64,000 nt of DNA from Rhizobiales bacterium GAS188. GTDB taxonomy: Bacteria > Pseudomonadota > Alphaproteobacteria > Rhizobiales > Beijerinckiaceae. The position numbers and the translations under genes are program-made. Below are positions 34,020 through 43,836 of this stretch, one piece after another. The notes under the pieces were generated by a model. It made no database searches. It had not been told where the DNA came from and was given only the letters and a program-made list of their open reading frames with translations. The DNA lies in the NCBI GenBank assembly GCA_900104855.1, contig FNSS01000001.1:6138001-6202000 (forward strand), read 5' to 3'. Within the stretch, counting starts at the first letter, position 1. Each line of letters opens with the position of its first letter.

Positions 34020-35981
34020 GTGTCTGATGAGGATGCCATGTTCAACGACCATCTCTTTAATGCCTTCGTTCGGTCCTTCGAGGCTCGGCGCGAAACGGGG
34101 ATGTCGCTTCTGGAATATCTTGAAGGATGCCGGGACGAGCCGATGCGCTACGCCAACGCGACGGAGCGCCTGCTTGCAGCCATCGGGGAGCCCCAGATCA
34201 TCGACACGGCCAAAGATGCGCGTCTTGGCCGAATCTTCCTGAACAGGACCATCCGCGCCTATCCGGCCTTTGCGGGCTTCTACGGAATGGAGGAGACGAT
34301 CGAGCGGATCGTCTCCTTCTTCCGCCACGCCGCGCAGGGCTTGGAAGAGCGCAAGCAGATCCTCTACCTCCTTGGGCCGGTCGGCGGTGGCAAGTCGTCC
34401 CTGGCCGAACGCCTGAAATCGCTGATGGAAGTCCATCCGATCTATGTGCTGAAGGCCGGCGACGAGATGAGTCCGGTTTTCGAGAGCCCACTCGGCCTCT
34501 TCGATCCCGACACGATGGGGCCGATGGTCGAGGAGAAATATGGCATCCCGCGTAGGCGTTTGAACGGCCTGATGAGCCCATGGTGCCTCAAGCGCCTCGA
34601 ATCCTTCGGCGGTGACGTTTCCCGCTTCAGCGTCGTCAAGATCCTGCCCTCGCGGTTGCGCCAGATCGCGGTCTCCAAGACCGAACCCGGCGACGAGAAC
34701 AACCAGGATATCTCGTCGCTGGTGGGGAAGGTCGACATCCGCAAGCTCGAAGCCTACGCGCAGAACGACCCGGATGCGTACAGCTATTCGGGCGGTCTCA
34801 ATCGGGCCAATCAGGGCATTCTCGAATTTGTCGAGATGTTCAAGGCGCCGATCAAGATGCTGCATCCATTGCTCACGGCGACCCAGGAAGGCAACTACAT
34901 CGGCACCGAGAATATCGGCGCCATTCCCTTCTCCGGGATCATTCTCGCGCATTCCAATGAAGCCGAGTGGCAGAGCTTCAAGAGCAACAAGAACAATGAA
35001 GCCTTCATCGACCGGATTTCCGTCGTCAAGGTGCCATACTGCCTGCGAGTGGCCGAGGAAGGGAAGATCTACGAGAAGCTGATCCAAGGATCGGAGCTCG
35101 CCAATGCTCCATGCGCCCCGGCGACCCTAGACACGCTCGCCCGCTTTGCGGTGCTTTCACGTTTGCGCAAGCACGAAAACTCGACGCTTTACGCCAAGAT
35201 GCGGGTCTATGACGGGGAGACATTGAAGGAATCAGACCCCAAGTCCAGAAGCGTCCAGGAATACAGAGACACCGCGGGTGTCGATGAAGGCATGGACGGT
35301 GTCTCGACACGCTTTGCGTTCAAGGTCCTGGCAGCGACCTTCAATCACGACACCACGGAGGTCGGCGCCGATCCGGTTCATCTGATGTATGTGCTGGAGC
35401 AGGCCATTCGTCGCGAGCAACTGCCGGACGAGATGGAAAAGCGCTATCTGGAATTCATCAAGGGCGAGCTCGCTCCTCGCTATGCTGAGTTCATCGGAAA
35501 CGAGATCCAGAAAGCCTATCTCGAATCCTATTCCGATTACGGGCAGAACCTGTTCGATCGTTATGTCGACTATGCCGATGCGTGGATCGAGGACCAGGAC
35601 TTCAAGGATCCTGACACAGGCCAGCTCCTCAACCGCGAGCTTCTCAATCAGGAGTTGACGAAGGTCGAAAAGCCGGCGGGGATCGCCAATCCAAAGGATT
35701 TCCGCAACGAGATCGTCAAATTCGCCTTGCGGACGCGCGCCAATAATTTCGGCAAGAATCCCTCTTGGACGAGCTACGAGAAGATACGCGAAGTGATCGA
35801 GAAGCGTATGTTCTCACAGGTCGAGGATCTGCTTCCGGTCATCTCGTTCGGATCCAAGAAGGATGGCGACACCGAGAAGAAGCATGGGGAGTTCGTCGAA
35901 CGTATGGCTTCCCGCGGCTATACCGAGCGCCAGGTCCGGCGCCTGGTCGAGTGGTATATGCGGGTGAAGCAGGCGGGCTGA
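34020..35981 (+). CDS. PrkA family serine protein kinase
   Basis: 653-residue AAA-like kinase (YeaG/PrkA), close to the usual ~645. It starts FNDHLFNAFVRSFEARRETGMSL, a family opening, and has the P-loop GPVGGGKSS at residues 119-127 and YSGGLNRANQGILEFVEMFK. The C-terminal PrkA domain follows the AAA core. The start is a GTG at 34020, or an ATG at 34038. In enterobacteria this kinase acts with YeaH and YcgB in stress and nitrogen-starvation responses. Here it is followed by the same two partners, 20 bp and then 4 bp of overlap away. Confidence 0.94.
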   Translation: MSDEDAMFNDHLFNAFVRSFEARRETGMSLLEYLEGCRDEPMRYANATERLLAAIGEPQIIDTAKDARLGRIFLNRTIRAYPAFAGFYGMEETIERIVSFFRHAAQGLEERKQILYLLGPVGGGKSSLAERLKSLMEVHPIYVLKAGDEMSPVFESPLGLFDPDTMGPMVEEKYGIPRRRLNGLMSPWCLKRLESFGGDVSRFSVVKILPSRLRQIAVSKTEPGDENNQDISSLVGKVDIRKLEAYAQNDPDAYSYSGGLNRANQGILEFVEMFKAPIKMLHPLLTATQEGNYIGTENIGAIPFSGIILAHSNEAEWQSFKSNKNNEAFIDRISVVKVPYCLRVAEEGKIYEKLIQGSELANAPCAPATLDTLARFAVLSRLRKHENSTLYAKMRVYDGETLKESDPKSRSVQEYRDTAGVDEGMDGVSTRFAFKVLAATFNHDTTEVGADPVHLMYVLEQAIRREQLPDEMEKRYLEFIKGELAPRYAEFIGNEIQKAYLESYSDYGQNLFDRYVDYADAWIEDQDFKDPDTGQLLNRELLNQELTKVEKPAGIANPKDFRNEIVKFALRTRANNFGKNPSWTSYEKIREVIEKRMFSQVEDLLPVISFGSKKDGDTEKKHGEFVERMASRGYTERQVRRLVEWYMRVKQAG

Positions 35982-36001
35982 CCGGGTACCGGAGTGGGTC
36001 G

Positions 36002-37282
36002 ATGCAGATTCTCGATCGGCGCGCCAACTCGAGCGGCAAGAGCCTCGAGAATCGTCAGCGCTTCCTGCGGCGCGCCAAGGCGCTCGTGCAGCGAGCGGTG
36101 AGGGACGCGTCTCAAGGGCGCGACATCTCCGATATCCTGCAAGGGGGCGAGGTCAGCATACCGACGGGCGGCCTGGACGAACCGCGATTCCGTCACGGTC
36201 CGGGCGGCATTCATGACCACGTGCTGCCCGGAAACACGGAATTCGTCGAGGGCGACATACTTCCGCGCTCGGGCGACGGGAGCGGCAGCTCACGCAATAG
36301 CGGCGAAGGGGACGGCGAGGACGCGTTTCGCTTTGTCCTGAGCCGCGAGGAATTTCTTGACCTGTTTCTCGATGACCTCGAACTGCCCGATCTCGCCAAG
36401 CGACGGCTCGCCGAGGTCGAGCATGAGGGTGTTCGCCGGGCCGGCTATGCGGTTTCGGGCTCTCCTGTCAATATTGCGATGATGCGCACGATGCGCATCG
36501 CCATGGCGCGTCGCGTCGCACTGCGCCGCCCAAGTCCGCAAGCAATCAGGCTGCTCGAGGAGAAGATTGCCGATTGCGACGACGAGGAGCGCTGCGCCGG
36601 GCTCCGAGCCGAGATCGCGGCTCTCGAGGCAAAAATGCGGCGCATTCCGTATATCGACCCGATCGATATCCGCTATCGCCGCTTCGAGAACCAGCCCAAA
36701 CCTGCCGCGCAGGCAGTGATGTTCTGCCTCATGGACGTGTCCGGCTCCATGTCGGAGCACATGAAGGACTTGGCCAAGCGATTCTACATGCTGCTCTACA
36801 TCTTTCTCACGCGGCGCTATCGCCATGTCGAGATCGTGTTCATCCGGCACACCGACCGGGCCGAGGAGGTGGATGAGGAGACCTTCTTCCGCAGCCCGGC
36901 GACCGGAGGCACGGTGGTGTCGAGTGCCTTGGAAGCGATGCGGCGCATCGTCGAGTTCCGTTATAGCCCGCAAGACTGGAACATCTATGCGGCCCAGGCG
37001 TCGGATGGAGATAATTCCTACGGTGACGGCGAGATGACAGCTCATCTCCTCAAGGATGCTGTCCTGCCCGTCTCCCAATATTTCGCCTATCTCGAGGTCT
37101 GCGAAGACGATCAGCATGGAAACAAAGCCGCATCGAACTCGTCTCTTTGGCGCGTCTACGAGCAGTTGCGCACCGACGGACTTCCTCTCTCCATGCGGAA
37201 GGTGAGCACCCGAGCCGAAATTTTCCCCGTCTTTCGAGATCTCTTCCAGCGCCGGCAGGGCAAAGAGCGGGTTGCGTCATGA
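36002..37282 (+). CDS. YeaH/YhbH family protein (DUF444), VWA-like
   Basis: 426-residue protein starting at the ATG 36002 (MQILDRRANSSGKSLENRQRF). A Gly/Ser-rich low-complexity stretch lies around residues 90-105. The C-terminal half has a von Willebrand A-like metal site (MDVSGSMSEHM, Asp at 245) and GGTVVSSALEAM. It ends overlapping the SpoVR gene start (ATGA). The family partner of PrkA; its molecular role is poorly known. Confidence 0.93.
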   Translation: MQILDRRANSSGKSLENRQRFLRRAKALVQRAVRDASQGRDISDILQGGEVSIPTGGLDEPRFRHGPGGIHDHVLPGNTEFVEGDILPRSGDGSGSSRNSGEGDGEDAFRFVLSREEFLDLFLDDLELPDLAKRRLAEVEHEGVRRAGYAVSGSPVNIAMMRTMRIAMARRVALRRPSPQAIRLLEEKIADCDDEERCAGLRAEIAALEAKMRRIPYIDPIDIRYRRFENQPKPAAQAVMFCLMDVSGSMSEHMKDLAKRFYMLLYIFLTRRYRHVEIVFIRHTDRAEEVDEETFFRSPATGGTVVSSALEAMRRIVEFRYSPQDWNIYAAQASDGDNSYGDGEMTAHLLKDAVLPVSQYFAYLEVCEDDQHGNKAASNSSLWRVYEQLRTDGLPLSMRKVSTRAEIFPVFRDLFQRRQGKERVAS

Positions 37283-38829
37283 CCGCGAACGCGATACCGC
37301 GTCTGTACCAAGGCGCCGACTGGGATTTTTCGACGCTGCGGCGGCTGCATGATGCCTGCGAGGACATCGCATTGTCCGAACTCGGGCTCGACGTCTACCC
37401 GAACCAGATCGAGGTGATTTCGGCCGAGCAGATGCTCGATGCCTACTCCTCCATCGGCATGCCCTTGTTTTACAAGCACTGGTCCTTCGGCAAGCATTTC
37501 ACTCAGCACGAAGCGCTTTATCGCAAGGGGTTGAGGGGGCTCGCCTACGAGATCGTTATCAACAGCTCTCCGTGCATTTCCTATCTCATGGAGGAAAACA
37601 CGACGACCATGCAGGCGCTCGTCATCGCGCATGCCGCTTTCGGTCACAATCACTTCTTCAAGAACAATTATCTGTTCAAGCTCTGGACCGATGCCAAAGG
37701 CATCCTCGAATATTTGAACTTCGCCAAGGGCTATGTCGTCAAATGCGAGGAGCGCTACGGCCAGGCCATCGTCGAGCGTACTCTCGACGCCGCGCACGCT
37801 CTGATGTCTCACAGCGTTCACCGCTATCCGGGCAAGAAGCAGCTCAACCTGCGCCAGGAAGAGGAGCGCGAGCGGGAGCGGCGTGCCCATGCCGAGCGCG
37901 TCTTTAATGATTTGTGGCGTACCGTGCCGTCCGGCTCAGGCAAGAGCGTCTCCGAGCTGAGCGCTGACCGTCGCCGAGCGCTGCTGGGGCTGCCGCAGGA
38001 GAATATCCTTTACTTTCTCGAGAAGTCGGCTCCGCGCCTCATGCCCTGGCAGCGGGAACTCCTGCGCATCGTGCGCCACATCGCTCAATATTTCTATCCG
38101 CAGGGGCAGACCCAGATCATGAATGAGGGGGCGGCGACCTATGTGCATTATCGCATCATGACTCGCCTGCATGAGCAAGGCGGCATTTCCGACGGAAATT
38201 TCCTGGAATTCCTGCAATCGCACACCGACGTCGTGTCGCAACTCCCCTACGACGATCCGCGCTTCTCAGGCTTCAATCCTTATGCCCTCGGCTTCGCAAT
38301 GATGCGCGATATCGAACGGATCGTCACCGAGCCTGAGGATGAGGATCGTCAATGGTTCCCCGAGATCGCGGGCGCCAAGGACGCGCTGACGGTACTGCGT
38401 GATATCTGGGCCAATTACCGTGACGAGAGTTTCATAAGCCAATACCTTAGTCCGCGACTGATGCGGCAAATGCGTATGTTCCAGCTGCATGACGATCCGG
38501 CTCTGACCGAGGGCGTCAGGGTCGAGGCGATCCAGAATGAGCGCGGCTATCGCCGGATTCGGCGCGAGCTCGCAAAGCGACACGATGTGGGCTGGATCAC
38601 CCCCAATATCGAAGTCATCGATGTGGACCTCGTGGGCGACCGGCGCCTCATCCTGCATCATAGCGTTGTCAATGGCTGCCTGCTCGCAGAGGCAGATGCC
38701 AAGCGAGTGCTGCAGCATCTTGGTGATCTCTGGGGCTATGACGTGCTGCTCAGGGAAATAGGATCCACGGACACAGTGCTGAAGGAGCATGCCTGCAGCC
38801 CCAGAGCAGCGGCATTAGTGGCTGCGTGA
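37279..38829 (+). CDS. SpoVR family protein
   Basis: 516-residue protein of the SpoVR/YcgB family. The start at 37279 overlaps the previous stop. Motifs include LDVYPNQIEVISAEQMLDAY, HWSFGKHF, GHNHFFKNNYLF and IMNEGAATYVHYRIM, which contains a metalloprotease-like arrangement of acidic and histidine residues. It completes the prkA-yeaH-spoVR cluster known from many proteobacteria. It is named for the Bacillus cortex gene, but this organism need not sporulate. Its 3' end overlaps the opposite gene by 15 bp. Confidence 0.94.
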   Translation: MTANAIPRLYQGADWDFSTLRRLHDACEDIALSELGLDVYPNQIEVISAEQMLDAYSSIGMPLFYKHWSFGKHFTQHEALYRKGLRGLAYEIVINSSPCISYLMEENTTTMQALVIAHAAFGHNHFFKNNYLFKLWTDAKGILEYLNFAKGYVVKCEERYGQAIVERTLDAAHALMSHSVHRYPGKKQLNLRQEEERERERRAHAERVFNDLWRTVPSGSGKSVSELSADRRRALLGLPQENILYFLEKSAPRLMPWQRELLRIVRHIAQYFYPQGQTQIMNEGAATYVHYRIMTRLHEQGGISDGNFLEFLQSHTDVVSQLPYDDPRFSGFNPYALGFAMMRDIERIVTEPEDEDRQWFPEIAGAKDALTVLRDIWANYRDESFISQYLSPRLMRQMRMFQLHDDPALTEGVRVEAIQNERGYRRIRRELAKRHDVGWITPNIEVIDVDLVGDRRLILHHSVVNGCLLAEADAKRVLQHLGDLWGYDVLLREIGSTDTVLKEHACSPRAAALVAA

Positions 38830-39486
38830 GGCGTTCACAGCCAACGATGGCTGGGCGGGAACGTCGTTCCGAAGTCGCGGCGGTATGGCGGGCATCCATA
38901 GGACGGGCTCGGCAGCGTCGGGGATGCGATGCCTGCCGCGCGCCATGGGGTGTTTCGGCGAGCCGTCCTGCGTCACGCCGAAGGCACAAAGATCGTGTGT
39001 GGCGTCGATCGACATGGCCTGCAGAATCTTCGTCCGATGGGGTACCGGCGGCGCGAGCTTGCCCCAGGCGATGATGCGAATGGCGGCCGTCTCCGCAAGC
39101 CCGCGGATCAGCGCCAGGTTGGCGGAGCAGATCGACGCGTAGCCGCTCGGTTGCTTCCGGGTGATCGCGTCGCGCCATTTGCGCAGATCGGCCGGGTCCG
39201 CTGCCACATAAGGCTCGAAATTCACGACCGTGAAGCCGGAGAGGTGAGGGCGGTCGGTCAGTCGGAGCAGCCGATGGATGGTCGGATCATCGTTGCTGGT
39301 GCCCGCCCGGCTCGGGTTCATCATGCAGATGAGGGCTCGCGGCCCATCGCCCCACCAGCGATCGAGTCGATGGCGCAATGTCCAGCGCCCGAATTGCGAA
39401 AAGACTGCGTCGCCCTGGATTTCGCGAGCGCTCGTCTCCTTGGCCAATTGGCCAGGGAAGCTGGGCTGATCGCGCTTTTCGGTCAT
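38815..39486 (-). CDS. DUF1643 domain-containing protein
   Basis: 223-residue protein. The core reads ALICMMNPSRAGTSNDDPTIHR, then FTVVNFEPYVAADPADLR and IIAWGKLA, matching DUF1643. The N-terminal 40 residues and a basic C-terminal 40 residues are extra. Function unknown. It converges on and overlaps the SpoVR gene. Confidence 0.82.
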   Translation of the reverse strand: MTEKRDQPSFPGQLAKETSAREIQGDAVFSQFGRWTLRHRLDRWWGDGPRALICMMNPSRAGTSNDDPTIHRLLRLTDRPHLSGFTVVNFEPYVAADPADLRKWRDAITRKQPSGYASICSANLALIRGLAETAAIRIIAWGKLAPPVPHRTKILQAMSIDATHDLCAFGVTQDGSPKHPMARGRHRIPDAAEPVLWMPAIPPRLRNDVPAQPSLAVNASRSH

Positions 39487-39511
39487 CCTTCCTTATAGCC
39501 GGTGCTCTCAC

Positions 39512-39889
39512 TCAGATCGCCGAGGGTACTGGCCTCCCGATGAAGCGGATCGATAAAGGACGCCCCGCTATCGCGCCGCCCAATGCATCGGAGATATTGA
39601 GCGGGAAGCATGTGCTCAATGCGCTCAAAGCGCTTCCGACGAATTCCCGCTGATCGTCGCTGTCGCCCTTCAGCTTCGAGTAGGTGATCCGCGGCTTGCC
39701 GAGCAAGGATCCATCGCGCTTGAGGCTGAACAAGATGGTAATCTCGGATCCGGTAGGCTGGATTCTGAGCCTGGCGCAGTGAGTGAATGCTTGCGACAAT
39801 TCCCGCAAGGTGTTTGCCGGTCGTTCAAAAGCCTCGGCACGCTCCAGGCAACCGATAAGCAATAGACCTGCCGCAATCGCACGGTTCAT
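39512..39889 (-). CDS. Secreted protein with TonB-C-like domain
   Basis: 125-residue protein. The chosen ATG at 39889 gives a signal peptide (MNRAIAAGLLLIGCLERAEA). The mature part has IQPTGSEITILFSLKRDGSL, the strand pattern GKPRITYSKL and a CFPLNISDALGGAIAG segment, like the periplasmic TonB C-terminal-like proteins. One cysteine pair is present. A small envelope protein; no partner is adjacent. An ATG at 39913 is an alternative start but spoils the signal peptide. Confidence 0.65.
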   Translation of the reverse strand: MNRAIAAGLLLIGCLERAEAFERPANTLRELSQAFTHCARLRIQPTGSEITILFSLKRDGSLLGKPRITYSKLKGDSDDQREFVGSALSALSTCFPLNISDALGGAIAGRPLSIRFIGRPVPSAI

Positions 39890-40114
39890 GGGAGCGTCCT
39901 GTCGTGTCGGCATAGAGCGAAGAGCGGTCGTTGAGCACGCCGATCTTCACATTGCCGTCGAACTCCTGGGCGGCGGCCGGCGCGACCGTTTTCTTACTCC
40001 TCCCTGTATGTAACCATGAGAACAAGCGGCTAGTCGACGGAATAATGCGGGGCAAGACGAAGGCGCTAGGCCGCCCGCTTCTGCACTTCGGCGCCGATCT
40101 GCTATCGTCGAGGC

Positions 40115-42688
40115 ATGACGAAGCGACCTCAAAAGCTCTCGACCGACACGCCCGCATCGCCCGCTTCCGGCCGCGCCGCCAAGCGAGCGAATGCTCCCGA
40201 TCCGCTCAAGGCCTATCGCAGCAAGCGCGATTTTGCGCGGACTTCCGAACCCGTGGCGAAGCTCGGAAGCGCCGAAGGTGGGCAATTCGTGGTCCAGAAG
40301 CACGATGCGCGTCGGCTCCATTACGATTTGCGGCTCGAACTCGACGGCGTGCTCGTGAGCTTCGCGGTGACTCGGGGGCCAAGCCTCAATCCGGAGGATA
40401 AGCGTCTCGCGGTGCGCACCGAAGATCACCCGATGAAATATCTCGATTTCGAGGGCGTGATCCCGAAAGGGGAGTATGGCGGCGGCACCATGATCGTCTG
40501 GGATCGGGGCACTTGGACGCCGAATTTCGACCCGCATTTCGGCCTCAACAAGGGCCATCTCGAATTCGAGCTGCACGGCAAGCGCCTCGGGGGCCGATGG
40601 CATCTGGTGCGAATGAAGCCGCGCCCGGGCGAGACGAAGGAGCAATGGCTGCTGCTGAAGGCCGAGGACGAATTCGCGAAGGGCGCCGTAGGACCCGATA
40701 TGCTCGAGGAGGAAACGAGGTCCATCCTGTCGGGGCTGACCAATGACGAGGTGGCCAAGGGGGAGCTGGCGCGTCCGGACCACAAGGCGAGGGCGGGGAT
40801 CGCTCGCCGCAGGAAGCAAGCTCTGCCCGAGGCGAGCCGCCTGAAAGGCGCCCATAAGGGGCTGCTGCCGGTTTTCGTCGAGCCGAGCCTAGCGGCGCCG
40901 GCGGCGCATCCGCCCGTTTCGGCGGATTTCGTGCATGAGATCAAGCTCGACGGCTACCGCATGCTGGCGCGGATCGACGGGCGCGAGGTGAAGCTTCTCA
41001 CCCGGACAGGCCTGGACTGGACCCACCGCTTCAAATCCATTGCCTCGGCGGTGAAGGGCTTGCGCATCCCCTCGGCGATGCTCGACGGCGAGATCGTGGT
41101 CGAGGACGCAGCCGGCATTGCGAGCTTCAACGAGCTGGTCACCGACCTCAAATCCGGTCGCCAGGACCGGTTTCGCTACTTCGTCTTCGATCTCATCTAT
41201 TTCGACGGCTCGGATGTGCGCAAGGCCTCGCTCGTCGACCGCAAGGCCTTGCTGAAGGAGGTTCTGGCCGAGCTGCCCGCCGGAGGAGCGATTGCCTATG
41301 GCGACCATCTCGAAGGCCACGGCCCGACCGTATTCGAGCACGCATCTCGCCTGGGCCTCGAGGGCATCGTCTCGAAGCGGCGTGACGCCCCCTATTTTTC
41401 GGGACGCGGCAACCTCTGGATCAAATCGAAATGCGTCGAGCGGCAGGAATTCGTGGTTGTCGGTTATGTGCCCTCGACCGCAGGCAAAGGCGCGGTGGGG
41501 TCGCTCATCCTCGGCTATTATGAAGGCGGCGCGCTCTTCCATGCCGGCCGGGTCGGCAGCGGCTTTTCGACGGACGAGGCCAAGGCCCTCTTCGCCGCTC
41601 TCGAGCCGACGACGATCGACAAGCCGGAATTCGGGCGAAAGCCGATCGCCGGCGCGGAGAAAGGCGTGCGCTGGGTCACGCCGAAGCTCGTCGTCGAGGT
41701 CGAGTATCGGGGCTGGTCGAAGGACGGCGTCTTGCGGCACTCCACCTATCGGGGCATCCGCGAGGACCGGGAGCCGAAGGAAATCGCGCGCGAAGCTCCC
41801 GCGGCAGGCCGCAAGTCGGGCAAGTCGCATGATTGGCGGCTCACCCATCCGGATCGCCTGCTATGGCCGGAACAGGGGATCACCAAGCAGGGCCTCGCCG
41901 ATTTCTACGCCGAGATCGCCGACTGGATCCTTCCTCACCTCGTCAGCCGCCCCTTGAGCCTTTTGCGCTGCCCGGGGGGGATCGCCGCCCAGTGCTTCTT
42001 CGCCAAGCACTCCTGGAGCGGCTCGGGCGATGCGATCAGGCTCGTCCCGAACGGTGGCGGCGAGCCGTTTCTGGCGATCGAGGACCTCGACGGCCTGATC
42101 GAGCTGGTGCAGGCGAACGTCCTCGAGATCCATCCCTGGGGCGCGACGACCGCCGATCTCGAACGGCCTGATCGCCTCATCTTCGACCTCGATCCGGCCG
42201 ACGACGTCCCCTGGGAGGCGGTGGTCGGAAGCGCCCGAGAGGTTCGGGAACGCCTGACGGGCCTTGGCCTGCAGAGCTATGTGAAGACCACGGGAGGCAA
42301 GGGGCTGCATGTCGTGGTGCCGATGATTCCCGCCCTGGAATGGGAACCCGCAAAGGCCTTCAGCAAGAAGCTGGTGGACGCCATGGCGGCCGACAGCCCC
42401 GGCCGCTACCTGACCAATATGGCGAAGAGCCAACGCAAGGGGCGCATCTTTCTCGACTATCTCAGAAACGGCCGCGGTGCGACCGCGGTCGCCGCCTTCT
42501 CGACACGTGCGAGGCCGGGCGCCGCGATCTCGACGCCGCTGTCCTGGGACGAGCTCTCGGCCGTCAAGGCGGATCATTATCGCCTCGACAATATCGTGAG
42601 ACGCCTCGATGCCCTCAAGCGAGACCCGTGGGAGGGCTTCTTCAGCCTGCGGCAGCGATTGCCGGCCGCACGCAAAGCCAAGACATGA
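40115..42688 (+). CDS. ligD: ATP-dependent DNA ligase LigD
   Basis: 857-residue non-homologous end-joining enzyme with three domains. The N-terminal 3'-phosphoesterase (about residues 30-200) has VVQKHDARRLHYDLRLEL and GVIPKGEYGGGTM. The ATP-dependent ligase (about 245-545) has the nucleotidyl lysine K277 in HEIKLDGYRM. The C-terminal polymerase/primase (about 570-850) has LSLLRCPGG and the metal-site LIFDLDPAD. All domains look intact. It repairs double-strand breaks with Ku, whose gene is 146 bp downstream on the same strand. Confidence 0.95.
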   Translation: MTKRPQKLSTDTPASPASGRAAKRANAPDPLKAYRSKRDFARTSEPVAKLGSAEGGQFVVQKHDARRLHYDLRLELDGVLVSFAVTRGPSLNPEDKRLAVRTEDHPMKYLDFEGVIPKGEYGGGTMIVWDRGTWTPNFDPHFGLNKGHLEFELHGKRLGGRWHLVRMKPRPGETKEQWLLLKAEDEFAKGAVGPDMLEEETRSILSGLTNDEVAKGELARPDHKARAGIARRRKQALPEASRLKGAHKGLLPVFVEPSLAAPAAHPPVSADFVHEIKLDGYRMLARIDGREVKLLTRTGLDWTHRFKSIASAVKGLRIPSAMLDGEIVVEDAAGIASFNELVTDLKSGRQDRFRYFVFDLIYFDGSDVRKASLVDRKALLKEVLAELPAGGAIAYGDHLEGHGPTVFEHASRLGLEGIVSKRRDAPYFSGRGNLWIKSKCVERQEFVVVGYVPSTAGKGAVGSLILGYYEGGALFHAGRVGSGFSTDEAKALFAALEPTTIDKPEFGRKPIAGAEKGVRWVTPKLVVEVEYRGWSKDGVLRHSTYRGIREDREPKEIAREAPAAGRKSGKSHDWRLTHPDRLLWPEQGITKQGLADFYAEIADWILPHLVSRPLSLLRCPGGIAAQCFFAKHSWSGSGDAIRLVPNGGGEPFLAIEDLDGLIELVQANVLEIHPWGATTADLERPDRLIFDLDPADDVPWEAVVGSAREVRERLTGLGLQSYVKTTGGKGLHVVVPMIPALEWEPAKAFSKKLVDAMAADSPGRYLTNMAKSQRKGRIFLDYLRNGRGATAVAAFSTRARPGAAISTPLSWDELSAVKADHYRLDNIVRRLDALKRDPWEGFFSLRQRLPAARKAKT

Positions 42689-42834
42689 TGAAGATTTCGG
42701 CCATTTTATCATCAATCGTATTTAATTCGTTCTTGCTGCGTTCCAGGCGGGCCATATTCACGCTCCGTGACACCCGATTGACTCCAAGGGTCGTACGTTG
42801 AATTGTCGGCGGTCTCGTAGAGTGGAGTGCAGTT

Positions 42835-43836
42835 ATGGCGCCCAGGAGTAACTGGAAGGGATTCCTCAAACTATCCCTCGTTTCCTGTTCCATTGCGCTC
42901 TATCCGGCGGCCAGTTCGTCGGCTCGCATTACCTTCAACACACTCAACCGCAAGACCGGCAACCGGCTGAAGCGCCAGTTTGTCGATGCCGAGACCGGCG
43001 AAGAGGTGGATACGGAGGACCAGGTCAAGGGATTCCGCGTCGATCGGGACAATTACCTGATGATCGAGGAAACGGATCTGGACGAGATCCGCATCGAGAG
43101 CACGCATACGATCGAAATCGAAAAGTTCGTTCCGAAAGCGGAGATCGATCCGCGTTACATGGATGCGCCCTACTATATCGCCCCGACCGAGAAGGTGGGC
43201 GAGGAAGCCTTCGCCGTCATCCGCGACGCGATGCGCGACGAGAAAGTGGTCGGCCTCGGCCGTGCCGTGATTTCGAGGCGCGAGCGCATCATGATGATCG
43301 AGCCCTGGGACAAGGGGCTTCTCGGCACCGTGCTTCGCTACGCCTATGAGGTTCGAGGCGAGGAGGCCTATTTCAGCGAATTGCCGAGCCTCAAGCTCGA
43401 CGCCGACCTGAACGACATGGCCAAGGTCATCATCAAGCGCAAATTCGGGCATTTCGACCCCACCGAGTTCACCGATCGCTATGAGGACGCCATCGCCGAA
43501 ATGGTGCGCGGCAAGCAGGCCGGCTCCAAGCCGCGGCTGGCGAAGAGCGCCCCCTCGGGGGGCAATGTGATCAATCTCATGGATGCGCTGCGACGCAGCA
43601 TGGAGGCTTCCGGCGCAGCACAGCCGAAGCGATCGGCTGAAGCTCCGGCCCAATCGCCTTCAGCGCAGGCGCCTTCCGCGGCATCGAAGAAACGTGCGAA
43701 CGCCAAGCAGCTTCAGCGCGACCAGCCCCAGCTCAAGCTTCCCATCCCCGGAGGCAAGTCGAAGCCGGCCGGGAAGGCCAAGGTCGAAGCGCCGAAGGAG
43801 GAGATCAGGCCGTCTTCGAGGAAGAAGGCGTCGTGA
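42835..43836 (+). CDS. ku: Non-homologous end-joining protein Ku
   Basis: 333-residue bacterial Ku. The core (about residues 1-260) has LSLVSCSIALYPAASS and ETGEEVDTEDQVKGF, GLGRAVISRRERIMM and ends in GGNVINLMDALRRSME. It dimerises on DNA ends and recruits LigD. The C-terminal tail of about 70 residues is basic and Ala/Ser/Pro-rich, with the motif QPQLKLPIPGGK at residues 297-308. The same motif recurs in the next protein. The stop overlaps the next gene's GTG. Confidence 0.95.
   Translation: MAPRSNWKGFLKLSLVSCSIALYPAASSSARITFNTLNRKTGNRLKRQFVDAETGEEVDTEDQVKGFRVDRDNYLMIEETDLDEIRIESTHTIEIEKFVPKAEIDPRYMDAPYYIAPTEKVGEEAFAVIRDAMRDEKVVGLGRAVISRRERIMMIEPWDKGLLGTVLRYAYEVRGEEAYFSELPSLKLDADLNDMAKVIIKRKFGHFDPTEFTDRYEDAIAEMVRGKQAGSKPRLAKSAPSGGNVINLMDALRRSMEASGAAQPKRSAEAPAQSPSAQAPSAASKKRANAKQLQRDQPQLKLPIPGGKSKPAGKAKVEAPKEEIRPSSRKKAS

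Noticed and set aside
35765-36001. Upstream extension of the YeaH frame
   Set aside because: Lies inside the prkA gene in another frame; the family start matches ATG 36002.
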